DNA of 64,000 bases from Streptomyces sp. A3M-1-3 (lineage in GTDB: Bacteria > Actinomycetota > Actinomycetes > Streptomycetales > Streptomycetaceae). The notes below the pieces were generated by a model. The model searched no databases and was not told the DNA's origin. It saw only the letters and a list, made by a program, of their open reading frames with translations. Made by a program: the position numbers and the translations under genes. Below, piece by piece: positions 56,347 through 64,000 of this stretch (the stretch's first letter is position 1; each line of letters begins with the position of its first letter). The stretch spans positions 60,557 to 124,556 of the forward strand of contig NZ_JANAVP010000006.1 in the NCBI RefSeq assembly GCF_024213665.1. Reading direction: 5' to 3'.

Positions 56347-56891
56347 TTCTGGCCTCCCATCATGCCGCCGAGGAACTCGCTGCACTCGCCCATGGCGTCC
56401 TGGAAGTTGGGATCGCTCATGTTCATCGAATCCCGGTCGAGACCCTCGGGGCCGGGGTCGTCCATGTCGACACCGTTCTCCCGCATGCACGCGGCGAACT
56501 TCTTCATGTTCTCCAGCTGGGCGGCATCCGGATTGCCCTCGCCGCGCTCCTTCATCGCCTGCGGCGCCTTGTCGCGGCAGGCTTCCATCGCGGTGCGCAG
56601 CGCCTCGGAGTCGGCACCGCCGCCCATCACCGACTGCAGGTCCAGCTGCCCGGTCTCCGGGTCCGGGTCCTCCATGTCGACGCCGTTGTCGCGCATGCAG
56701 TTCACGAACTCCTGCGACTGCTCGGCATCGCTCTTGTCCGAGCCGCCACCGCCCGACGAGCCGCCCTCACCGTTGACGGAGGCCACGGTCGAGCTGTCGC
56801 TGCCCGAGCCGCCGCAACCTGTCATCAAGCCCATCGCCACGATCGCGGCGGCCGGCAGCGTCAGTACACGTGCCTTGAGCGCACTGCGCAT
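56343..56891 (-). CDS. Lipoprotein with duplicated CMRxNGVDM motif
   Basis: A 182-residue lipoprotein. The ATG lies eight bases after AAGGAG; a GTG two codons earlier is too close to that signal. The signal ends in GLMTGC, then a Gly/Ser linker. Two repeats contain FVNCMRDNGVDMEDPDP and FAACMRENGVDMDDPGP, about 60 residues apart, so the domain arose by internal duplication. Each has one Cys; two more Cys (MEACRDK, MGECSEF) follow, so two disulphides are likely. It is the first gene of the pump operon and may be its substrate-binding or sensory part. Family unnamed to me. Confidence 0.85.
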   Translation of the reverse strand: MRSALKARVLTLPAAAIVAMGLMTGCGGSGSDSSTVASVNGEGGSSGGGGSDKSDAEQSQEFVNCMRDNGVDMEDPDPETGQLDLQSVMGGGADSEALRTAMEACRDKAPQAMKERGEGNPDAAQLENMKKFAACMRENGVDMDDPGPEGLDRDSMNMSDPNFQDAMGECSEFLGGMMGGQK

Positions 56892-57025
56892 CCTCACCAC
56901 TCCTTGAATTCGAATGCCGCCGGCCACTGACGCAGCCGGTTTGTCGTACGAATGGCGATGCTGGCATCACAGGTTCAGCGGACCCTGGGCCCAACCTCAA
57001 AGCCACCTGGTAATCCCGAGCGGAT

Positions 57026-58528
57026 TCAGAACAGCGGCAGGGTCACACGGAAGGTCGCACCCGTGCCCGAGGGCTGCGCTGCCAGATCCATACGGCCGCC
57101 GTGCGCCTCGACGATGGCCGCGGCGATCGAGAGGCCCAGCCCCGCACCACCGCCGGTGCGCGCGGGATCGGCGCGGTAGAGACGCTCGAACACATACGGG
57201 GCATGCACAGGCGGCACCCCTGGACCCGTGTCGGCCACCTCGATTACCGCGGCCGGCCTGTCGGCCGGCAGCAGGGTGCCCGCGGCCGCGACGGCCGGGC
57301 TGAGCGCGTCAGGCCGCCTGGACCCGAGCCGAATCGTGATCTGCGCACTGGGTGGCGTGTGACGGTCAGCGTTGGCCAGCAGGTTGCCGAGCACCTGCCG
57401 CAGCTGCAAGGGATCACCAGTCACGACCATGGGTTCGATCAGCCCGCCCGACTCGTCCAGGTCCAGGATCCGCACGACACGACTCGTGGAGCGGGCGTGA
57501 AGGCCCCGTGCCACATCCACCGTGAGTTCCAGGAGATCGACGGGGAGCTTCTGCGGCTCGCGCTGCTCATCGAGCCGGGCCAGCATCAGCAGATCCTCCA
57601 CGAGCACACCCATCCGCGCGGCTTCAGCCTCGATGCGCCGCATGGCGTCCGCGCCGTCACCGCCGCGCCGGTAGAGCTCGGCAAAGCCGCGGATAGAGGT
57701 CAACGGGGTGCGCAGCTCGTGAGAGGCGTCGGCGAGGAAGCGGCGAAGCTTCAGCTCGGAGGCCGTGCGGGCCCCGATTTCGTACTCCACGCGACCGAGC
57801 ATTGCGTTCATCGCCCGGCCCAGGCGGCCGGGCTCGGTATGCGGATCCGTGTCCGGGACACGTTGCGAGAGGTCCCCCGCCGCGATGATCCCGGCGGTGG
57901 CTTCCATACGGGTCAGGGGGCGCAGTCCCACCCGTACCAGGACCGCGGCCCCGGCACCCAGCAGTGCGAGCGCGACGGCCACGACGGCCGCGTCGATGAG
58001 CAGCAGCCGCTCCGAGGTCTCCTCAACCTGGGCCAGGGAGGTGGCGGTGACGATGAATCCGCCCGTCTCCAGACCGGTCGTCGGCTCCACCGCCTTGACG
58101 ACAGCCCGCCAGTCCGCGCCGCCATCCTGGCCTGGGACCGTGAACGGCACATCGGTACGGTCGGCCAGTTCAGCCGCCGCCGGCAGGACGGGACCGGGCT
58201 CAGTGGCTTCCTCCGGGTACACGCCGCGCTCGCCGGTCCGCTCGTACAAGTAGATCCGGGAATCGGCACCGAAGACCTGGGCCAGAAACCTTTCGCCCGG
58301 AGTTTGGCTGGGCGGCCCGTCCCCCGCGCGCTCGGTGAGGCTCGTCACCAGCTGTCCCCGCAAGCCGGGAACAGCCAGCTGCCGGTCGACGCGGTCGATG
58401 AGATACGAGCGCAACAGAATCACCCCCGCCGTGTTGGCGCCGATGAGTGCGAGAGCCGTCAAGGCCGCGCTGACCACGACCAGCCGGGACCGCAGCGTCC
58501 AGTGACCCCACCGGCGAAGGCGGAGCAT
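57026..58528 (-). CDS. Two-component sensor histidine kinase
   Basis: A 500-residue kinase with two membrane spans (about 15-40 and 180-205) around an extracytoplasmic sensor domain. A HAMP linker at about 205-255 (RVGLRPLTRMEATAGIIAAG) follows. The phosphoacceptor His270 is in SHELRTPLTSIRG. The ATPase domain has LGNLLANADRHTPP, VADTGPGVPP and GGAGLGLSIAAAIVEAHGG. Its ATG overlaps the regulator stop by one base, so it is translated after it. It lies just upstream of the MacB-like pump operon and is its likely controller. Confidence 0.95.
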   Translation of the reverse strand: MLRLRRWGHWTLRSRLVVVSAALTALALIGANTAGVILLRSYLIDRVDRQLAVPGLRGQLVTSLTERAGDGPPSQTPGERFLAQVFGADSRIYLYERTGERGVYPEEATEPGPVLPAAAELADRTDVPFTVPGQDGGADWRAVVKAVEPTTGLETGGFIVTATSLAQVEETSERLLLIDAAVVAVALALLGAGAAVLVRVGLRPLTRMEATAGIIAAGDLSQRVPDTDPHTEPGRLGRAMNAMLGRVEYEIGARTASELKLRRFLADASHELRTPLTSIRGFAELYRRGGDGADAMRRIEAEAARMGVLVEDLLMLARLDEQREPQKLPVDLLELTVDVARGLHARSTSRVVRILDLDESGGLIEPMVVTGDPLQLRQVLGNLLANADRHTPPSAQITIRLGSRRPDALSPAVAAAGTLLPADRPAAVIEVADTGPGVPPVHAPYVFERLYRADPARTGGGAGLGLSIAAAIVEAHGGRMDLAAQPSGTGATFRVTLPLF

Positions 58529-59256
58529 CACTGTTCTCCGTGCGGCAGCCGCAGCGTGTACCCCACGCCCCGGACGGTGTGGATGAGCCGTGGGCCGGTG
58601 GAGTCGAGCTTCTTGCGCAGGTAGTAGACATAGGACTCCACGATCCGGCTGTCGCCGCCGAAGTCGTAGGACCACACCCGGTCCAGGATCTGTGCCTTGC
58701 CGATGACCCGGCCCGGGTGCTCGAGCAGGAAGCGCAGCAGGTTGAACTCGGTCGGCGACAGCTCGATGCGCCGGCCGCCTCTGCGTACCTCGTGCCGGTC
58801 CTCGTCGAGCTCCAGGTCGGCATAGCGCAGCACCGGATCCGGTGCTGCCTCGTGGTGCGCCCCGGTGACCGACCGGGTGCGGCGCAGAATGGCACGGATG
58901 CGCAGCACCACCTCCTCCAGACTGAACGGCTTTGTCACATAGTCGTCCCCGCCTGCCGTCAGCCCTCTGATCCGGTCGTCCAGCGAATCCCGGGCCGTGA
59001 GGAACAACACCGGAACTTCCTGCCCAGCCGCACGCAGCCGAGCCGCCACCTCGAAGCCATCAAGATCGGGAAGCATCACATCCAGCACAATGAGACCCGG
59101 CCGCGCGGCCTCTGCGGCCGTCAATGCCTCGAAGCCGGTCGCCGCCGCGACGACGTCGAAGCCGACCAGACGCAAGGTCTGGGAAAGAAGATCACGGATG
59201 TTCGGCTCGTCGTCGACGACGAGAACGGTGGTCGGCGAAGGTGCGGTGTCGGTCAT
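58528..59256 (-). CDS. OmpR/PhoB-family response regulator
   Basis: A 242-residue regulator. Receiver: acidic pair in VVDDEPN, phosphoacceptor Asp59 in LIVLDVMLPDLDG and Lys in DDYVTKPFS. The winged-helix DNA-binding domain covers about 140-238 with ELSPTEFNLLRFLLEHPGRV, RVWSYDFGGDSRIVESYVYY and RGVGYTLR. It forms an operon with the kinase. Related pairs in Streptomyces often control adjacent ABC pumps in response to cell-wall antibiotics or peptides. Confidence 0.96.
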   Translation of the reverse strand: MTDTAPSPTTVLVVDDEPNIRDLLSQTLRLVGFDVVAAATGFEALTAAEAARPGLIVLDVMLPDLDGFEVAARLRAAGQEVPVLFLTARDSLDDRIRGLTAGGDDYVTKPFSLEEVVLRIRAILRRTRSVTGAHHEAAPDPVLRYADLELDEDRHEVRRGGRRIELSPTEFNLLRFLLEHPGRVIGKAQILDRVWSYDFGGDSRIVESYVYYLRKKLDSTGPRLIHTVRGVGYTLRLPHGEQ

Positions 59257-59343
59257 GGGTTCATCCGTATCGCACCGAGCTCAAAGAAAGCTGAGAGCCA
59301 CCTTCACGTCGCTCCAGAGATCAGCGGCCTCTTCAGTAGCAGG

Positions 59344-60258
59344 TCATCGGATGGAGTTGACGACTGAGACAGCGGCCCGGGTGGCGTCCTCCACGAGCGC
59401 TATGCCTTCGGCCTGGGTGCGGTTGCCGTCGGACAGGACGGCGATGACGCAGTCGCGGCCATCGACGTGTACGCGCCCGATGCTGTTGATATCCCACAGA
59501 CCGGTCGCGGTGCGTGGCAGCCAGCCGTTCTTGAGTGCTGCGCTGGTGTCAGCGGCCGACACACCCCAGTCCTGACCACTCGCGACGTTCTCCATCAAGT
59601 TCTCAATGTATTGCCGGTCAGTCCTGGTCAGGACTGACTCTGTCCCGAATATCGCGTTCAGGAGAATCAGTTGATCTTCGGCCGTCGTCAGGGTGAGGCC
59701 CCAGTTTCCGTCCCGGCCTGCGGAGGTGGCGGTCAATCCGAGGCGTTCGTTGGCCGCATCCAGCCCCGCCGCGCCGCCGATCGTGTCCCACAGGACGGTG
59801 GTCGCGGCGTTGTCGCTGTTCTGGATCATGCTCGCCGCGTGGGTGCGCTCCTGCGCGGTCAGAGCACGTCCCGCATCCTGCGCCTGCAGCAGCAGCGTCG
59901 CCAGGATGTCGACCTTCACAATGCTCGCGGTGTCGTACTGGTCGCTCTCGAACACGGCTCGGTCACCCGATTCCAAGTCCATCACCGCCACCGATATCTG
60001 CGCGTCGCCGACCGGAGCCACCTGAGCGAGCTCATCCGCCAGCAGGTCGTCGAGATCCACTTCGGGTGCCGCGGCTCCCTGCGTTTCGGCGCTTCGGCTG
60101 GGCGCGAGGGAGGAGACCGATGTGACGGCCGTCGTACGCACTGACTGATGATGCAGGCTCGCCGCACCGGCCACTACGCAACCGAGCAGAGCGACCGTAC
60201 TCGTCACCACTACGACGAGACGACGACGTGGGCGGCGACGGGATCCGGATCCAACCAT
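59344..60258 (-). CDS. Class-A beta-lactamase-like serine hydrolase without Glu166
   Basis: A 304-residue exported protein with an Arg-rich N-terminus and a membrane or signal segment at about 14-33. Penicillin-recognising motifs: Ser112-x-x-Lys115 (ASIVK), Ser148-Asp-Asn150 (QNSDNA) and Lys243-Asn-Gly (LKNGW) in place of the KTG box. No ExxLN motif lies between the last two, so the deacylating Glu166 is missing and true beta-lactamase activity is unlikely. It may be a DD-peptidase-like or other serine hydrolase. It lies next to the two-component pair on the same strand, 86 bases away. Not the Orf12 of clavulanate clusters as far as I can judge. Confidence 0.85.
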   Translation of the reverse strand: MVGSGSRRRPRRRLVVVVTSTVALLGCVVAGAASLHHQSVRTTAVTSVSSLAPSRSAETQGAAAPEVDLDDLLADELAQVAPVGDAQISVAVMDLESGDRAVFESDQYDTASIVKVDILATLLLQAQDAGRALTAQERTHAASMIQNSDNAATTVLWDTIGGAAGLDAANERLGLTATSAGRDGNWGLTLTTAEDQLILLNAIFGTESVLTRTDRQYIENLMENVASGQDWGVSAADTSAALKNGWLPRTATGLWDINSIGRVHVDGRDCVIAVLSDGNRTQAEGIALVEDATRAAVSVVNSIR

Positions 60259-60495
60259 GCCGCGACGCTACGAATCACAACTGTGCGCACGCTGGGATCA
60301 ACTTCAAGGCCGTCTGAGAGTCGCATCGAAGAAGCGTCCACGGGCCGTGGTCAGCGCGATGCCCGGGGAGACTGAGTCGCTGCGCGACCGGCCCCATCCA
60401 TCGGCGAGTGTGCCGAACAGGGGTGCGTCGGGGGCTGTGGTCGCTGCGCGACCGCGGTACCGAGGCGGGCCGGCGCGTCCCTGGCCAGCAGGGCG

Positions 60496-62385
60496 TCAGT
60501 GGACGGGCTCGGCTGTCTCCGCTCCCGGGCGCTCGAACTGGGTGCGGTACAGCTCCTCGTAGCGGCCGCCGGCCGCCAGCAGGGCGGTGTGGGTGCCGCG
60601 TTCGACGACCCGGCCGTCCTCGATCACCAGGATCAGGTCGGCGGCCCGTACGGTGGACAGCCGGTGGGCGATCACCACGGCGGTACGGCCGGCCAGTGCC
60701 TCGGCCAGCGCCTCCTGGACCGCGGCCTCCGAGGTGGAGTCCAGATGGGCCGTCGCCTCGTCGAGGATCACCACCCGCTGGCGGGCCAGCAGCAGCCGGG
60801 CGATCGTCAGTCGTTGCCGTTCGCCGCCGGAGAGGCGGTAGCCGCGCTCGCCGACGACGGTGTCCAGGCCGTCGGGCAGGGACGCGACCAGGCCGTCGAG
60901 GCGCGAGCGGCGCAGCGCCTCCCAGAGGTGGTCCTCGGTGGCGTCGGGCCGGGCGAGCAGCAGGTTGGCGCGTACCGAGTCGTGGAAGAGGTGGCCGTCC
61001 TGGGTGACCATGCCGAGCGTCTCGCGGATCGATTCCGCGCTCAGTTCGCGTACGTCGATGCCGTTCAGCCGCACCGAGCCGGATTCGGTGTCGTACAGCC
61101 TCGGCAGGAGCTGCGCGATCGTCGACTTGCCCGCCCCTGAGGAGCCGACGAGGGCCACCATCTGGCCGGGTTCTGCGCGGAAGGAGATGTCGTGCAGGAC
61201 TTCGGTGCCGCCGCGGGTGTCGAGGGTCGCGACCTCTTCCAGGGAGGCGAGGGAGACCTTGTCGGCGGACGGGTAGCCGAAGCGCACTCCGTCGAACTCC
61301 ACGGACACCGGTCCTTCCGGCACCCGCCGGGCGTCCTGCTTCTCGGCGATCAGCGGCTTGAGGTCGAGGATCTCGAAGACCCGCTCGAAGCTGACGAGGG
61401 CGCTCATCACCTCGACGCGGGCGCCGGCCAGGGCGGTCAGCGGGGCGTAGAGCCGGGTGAGGAGCAGGGCGAGTGCGACGACGGCGCCCGGCTCCAGCGT
61501 GCCGCGCAGTGCGTAGTAGCCGCCGAGTCCGTAGACCAGCGCGAGCGCCAGGGCCGAGACCAGGGTGAGGGCGGTGATGAAGGCGGACTGCGCCATGGCG
61601 GTACGGACGCCGATGTCACGCACCCGCCTGGCGCGGGCGGCGAATTCGGCCGACTCGTCGGCGGGCCGGCCGAAGAGCTTGACGAGGGTCGCGCCGGGGG
61701 CGGAGAAACGCTCGGTCATCTGGGTGCCCATGGCGGCGTTGTGGTCGGCCGCCTCGCGCTGGAGTCTGGCCATCCGGGAGCCCATCCGCCGGGCGGGGAT
61801 GACGAACACCGGTAGCAGGACGAGGGCGAGCAGGGTGATCTGCCAGGAGATGCTGAGCATGACGGCGAGCGTCAGCAGCAGGGTGACGAGGTTGGAGACG
61901 ACGCCGGACAGCGTGTTGCTGAACGCCCGCTGGGCGCCGATGACGTCGTTGTTCAGCCGGCTGACGAGTGCGCCGGTGCGGGTGCGGGTGAAGAAGGCGA
62001 CCGGCATGCGCTGCACGTGATCGAAGACGGCGGTCCGCAGGTCGAGGATCAGACCCTCGCCGAGGGTGGCCGAAAGCCAGCGGGTCAGCAGGCCGAGACC
62101 GGCCTCCGCGAGGGCTATGACAGCGATGAGGACGGCGAGCCGGACGACCGTCCCGGGCGCCTGGCCCTTGACGATCGAGTCGACGACCCGGCCGGCGAGG
62201 ACCGGGGTGGCCACCGCGAGCAGCGCCATGACGACGCTGAGGAGCAGGAACTGGCCGATCTGCCGGCGGTGCGGGCGGGCGAACGCGGCGATCCGGCGGA
62301 GCGTCGCGCGGGAGAAGGGCCGCCGGTCCTGCTGTGCGTTCATCGCGCTGTGCAGCGATGTCCACGCGGTGACTTCCATGTCCAT
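60496..62385 (-). CDS. ABC transporter, fused permease and ATPase
   Basis: Half-transporter of 629 residues. The membrane domain has six spans (about 45-345), with the conserved AFFTRTRTGALVSRLNNDV. The ATPase domain shows Walker A GSSGAGKST, Q-loop GMVTQDGHLFHD, signature RLSGGERQRLTIARLLLARQ, Walker B VVILDEATAHLD and switch His in IAHRLST. The ATG follows GGAGGCACCTC. It would form a homodimer or pair with another half. The type is exporter (lipid A/drug family). Substrate unknown. Confidence 0.94.
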   Translation of the reverse strand: MDMEVTAWTSLHSAMNAQQDRRPFSRATLRRIAAFARPHRRQIGQFLLLSVVMALLAVATPVLAGRVVDSIVKGQAPGTVVRLAVLIAVIALAEAGLGLLTRWLSATLGEGLILDLRTAVFDHVQRMPVAFFTRTRTGALVSRLNNDVIGAQRAFSNTLSGVVSNLVTLLLTLAVMLSISWQITLLALVLLPVFVIPARRMGSRMARLQREAADHNAAMGTQMTERFSAPGATLVKLFGRPADESAEFAARARRVRDIGVRTAMAQSAFITALTLVSALALALVYGLGGYYALRGTLEPGAVVALALLLTRLYAPLTALAGARVEVMSALVSFERVFEILDLKPLIAEKQDARRVPEGPVSVEFDGVRFGYPSADKVSLASLEEVATLDTRGGTEVLHDISFRAEPGQMVALVGSSGAGKSTIAQLLPRLYDTESGSVRLNGIDVRELSAESIRETLGMVTQDGHLFHDSVRANLLLARPDATEDHLWEALRRSRLDGLVASLPDGLDTVVGERGYRLSGGERQRLTIARLLLARQRVVILDEATAHLDSTSEAAVQEALAEALAGRTAVVIAHRLSTVRAADLILVIEDGRVVERGTHTALLAAGGRYEELYRTQFERPGAETAEPVH

Positions 62386-62517
62386 GAGGTGCCTCCGTCA
62401 GTCTGGTGAGTGCACCAGGAACGCTAAAACCTCAAGCAACGTTGAGGTCAAGTCCGGCGAGGGCCCGGCGAAGCAGCGCTCTCGTGCTGTGCCGGTGCGG
62501 GCTGCCATCATCTGGGG

Positions 62518-64000
62518 ATGTCGCAGGAATCCGAGTCCGCACGCCCCGGTCCGCGCACTACTGAAGCCATCATCCACCTCTTCGAACGATGGGTCCGTGA
62601 AACCCCCGACGCCCGAGCCGTCGTCAGCGGGGGCACGCATCTGAGCTACCGGGAACTCGATCTCCGCGCCAACCGGCTGGCACACCATCTGCGGGACGCG
62701 GGACTGCCGGCCGGCGGCATCGTGGCCGTGGGTACGGACCGGATGCCGGATGTACTGGTCGCCGTCCTCGCCGTACTCAAGGCGGGCGGGGCGTACGCGG
62801 TGGTCGACCCGCGGAGCGCGCCCGCGACGGTGCGCCGGCAGCTCGATCAGGCAGACCCGTTCGCGGTGGTCACCGACCATGACAACCGGGCCCGGCTGGA
62901 CCACGGCGACGGCCGTCGGACGATCTGCCTGGACTCCGATGCGCGGGAAATCGCCGCACACCCGGCAGAACCGCTCGACGTACCTCCCGGTGGCACGGCC
63001 GCGGTCCTCTTCACCGCGGCCGGGAGCCCGCGCGCCGTGCCGGTCGGCCATGCGCGGCTGGTGGCCGCGTACGAGGGATGGGCCGAGGTGTACGGGCTGA
63101 CGCCGCAGGACCGGCACCTGGTCACCGCCCGGCCCGATGCCACCGTGTTCACCGGCGGCTGGATACGGGCGCTGTGCTCCGGGGGCGCGCTGGTGCTGCC
63201 CGAGCGGCGCTCCGGCGAGGCGCACCGGCTGATCGATGCCGAGTCGGTCACCGTCGTGGACACCGACCCGGCCGGCGCGGCGCGTCTCCTGCGGAGCACG
63301 TCGGGACAGCACCCGGCGCTGTCGTCGGTGCGGCTGCTGACCGTCACCGGCGACCGGCTCTACCTCGACGAACAGGCTGATCTGCACCGCCGGCTCCCGC
63401 CGGATGTGCGGCTGCTCAATGTCTACGGGGTCACGGAAGCCGCCGGTTGCGGCACCTGGTTCGAGCTGTCGCAGCTGTCCGCGCCGGCCGAGCACCCGGG
63501 CCGCGTCTCGCTGATCGGCACGCCCTTCCCCGGCTGCCGGGTGGATACCGACGGCGACGGCGGGATACGGCTGACCCCGCCGGGCGGAGGTGACGCCATA
63601 CCCACCGGCGACTTCGGACGGCTGCGCGAGGACGGGCTGCTGGAGTACCGGGGCCGGGCCCGGCACCGCGTGGCCGCCGGCCGCCGGTCCTTCGATCCGT
63701 ACCGCGTCGAGTCCCTGCTGCACGATCACCCGCAGATCGGCGCGTGCCTGGTCGTGGCCGCGGAAGGCGGGGCGCGCAGCGGGCGGCTGGTGGCGTATGC
63801 GGTGCCGTCGGGTACGGCCGCCGTACCGGACGCCGCCGAGGTCCGCACCTATCTGACCGGCCTGGTTCCCGCCGAGGAGATCCCGGGGGCGGTCGTACGG
63901 CTGCGGTCGCTGCCCCGCACCCGGGCAGGGCAGGAGGACCGGGGCGCGCTGCCGCAGCCCGCGCAGCCGGCCGGCCAGGGACCGGCCGCAGGCGGCAAGG
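62518..64000 (+). CDS. NRPS-type adenylation protein, 3' end outside the window
   Basis: Partial gene, 494 codons visible, open to the right edge. It begins MSQESESARP and enters an adenylation domain at once: LSYRELDLRANRLAHHLRDA (core A1-A2 region) and LAVLKAGGAYAVVDP (A2). Core A5 is NVYGVTEA and A7 is IPTGDFGRL. The phosphate-binding A3 loop, normally TSGSTGxPK, reads LFTAAGSPRAVPVGH, so the Ser/Thr/Gly loop is altered and its Lys is absent. The end of the window (Pro/Gln/Gly-rich) suggests a linker toward another domain. It may be inactive in adenylation or a variant. The start has only a weak ribosome-binding site. Confidence 0.82.
   Translation, partial: MSQESESARPGPRTTEAIIHLFERWVRETPDARAVVSGGTHLSYRELDLRANRLAHHLRDAGLPAGGIVAVGTDRMPDVLVAVLAVLKAGGAYAVVDPRSAPATVRRQLDQADPFAVVTDHDNRARLDHGDGRRTICLDSDAREIAAHPAEPLDVPPGGTAAVLFTAAGSPRAVPVGHARLVAAYEGWAEVYGLTPQDRHLVTARPDATVFTGGWIRALCSGGALVLPERRSGEAHRLIDAESVTVVDTDPAGAARLLRSTSGQHPALSSVRLLTVTGDRLYLDEQADLHRRLPPDVRLLNVYGVTEAAGCGTWFELSQLSAPAEHPGRVSLIGTPFPGCRVDTDGDGGIRLTPPGGGDAIPTGDFGRLREDGLLEYRGRARHRVAAGRRSFDPYRVESLLHDHPQIGACLVVAAEGGARSGRLVAYAVPSGTAAVPDAAEVRTYLTGLVPAEEIPGAVVRLRSLPRTRAGQEDRGALPQPAQPAGQGPAAGGK

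Noticed and set aside
59344..60258. Serine hydrolase as the cluster's Orf12
   Set aside because: It is about 15 kb from cas, in another operon context, and shows only the general penicillin-recognising motifs; it lacks support for orthology.

Overview
The window is chromosomal DNA from a high-GC actinomycete, almost certainly a Streptomyces. The evidence is the very GC-rich third codon positions, frequent GTG starts, many GTGA/ATGA stop-start overlaps, and typical Streptomyces families: class F sortase, large LuxR ATPase regulator, SpoIIE phosphatase, Rpf/M23 cell-wall protein, SARP regulator and DUF1990. Nothing was searched; all calls rest on reading the translations and on remembered family motifs.

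Layout. 1-4.5 kb: an edge-truncated secreted repeat protein, a class F sortase, a NodB polysaccharide deacetylase, a CapA-like lipoprotein and an ECF sigma factor. 4.5-8.6 kb: a LAL regulator with a collagen-like insert, then a small hypothetical gene. 8.6-13.9 kb: a LytS kinase, sodium:solute symporter, DUF485 and LytTR regulator unit, and a zinc-finger anti-sigma factor. 13.9-25.9 kb: DNA glycosylase, SpoIIE phosphatase, repeat-tailed lipoprotein, DUF1990, lipase maturation factor-like protein, amidase, epimerase, a 56-residue peptide divergent from a PhnZ-like HD protein, a zinc-finger SDR and an iron-sulphur protein. 26-31.1 kb: DMT transporter, Rpf/LysM/M23 protein, 6-phosphogluconate dehydrogenase, a deazaflavin oxidoreductase and PanD.

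31.4-44.8 kb is the most important region: a clavam (clavulanate-type beta-lactam) gene cluster. Rightward, ceaS-bls-(ATP-grasp ligase)-pah-cas form one tightly overlapping operon. Leftward run a FemAB/GNAT-like gene, oppA2, a tandem GNAT gene, oppA1 and oat. Together they encode synthesis of carboxyethylarginine, closure of the beta-lactam, amidino hydrolysis and clavaminate formation. Catalytic residues of CeaS, BLS and CAS fall at the same or nearly the same residue numbers as in Streptomyces clavuligerus. The left arm keeps the clavulanate gene order (oat, oppA1, orf14, oppA2, orf16 as I remember it) but lacks claR, cad, the P450, the ferredoxin, orf12 and orf13. An ATP-grasp ligase sits between bls and pah. 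The product is therefore probably not clavulanic acid but a clavaminate-derived, perhaps aminoacylated, clavam. The divergent promoter has an 11-bp-phased direct repeat, 8 bp from a -10-like box, as expected for a SARP, and a SARP gene lies just beyond cas, across a decayed IS1182-type transposase.

47-50.6 kb holds a Tat-exported metallo-beta-lactamase-fold protein and an MFS exporter coupled to a RimK-like ATP-grasp ligase; these may belong to the same cluster. 51-64 kb: a long-form GAPDH, a VOC protein, a MacB-like efflux operon (lipoprotein, fusion protein, ATPase, permease) beside its probable two-component system, a class-A-like serine hydrolase, an ABC exporter and the start of an adenylation-domain protein that runs off the right edge.
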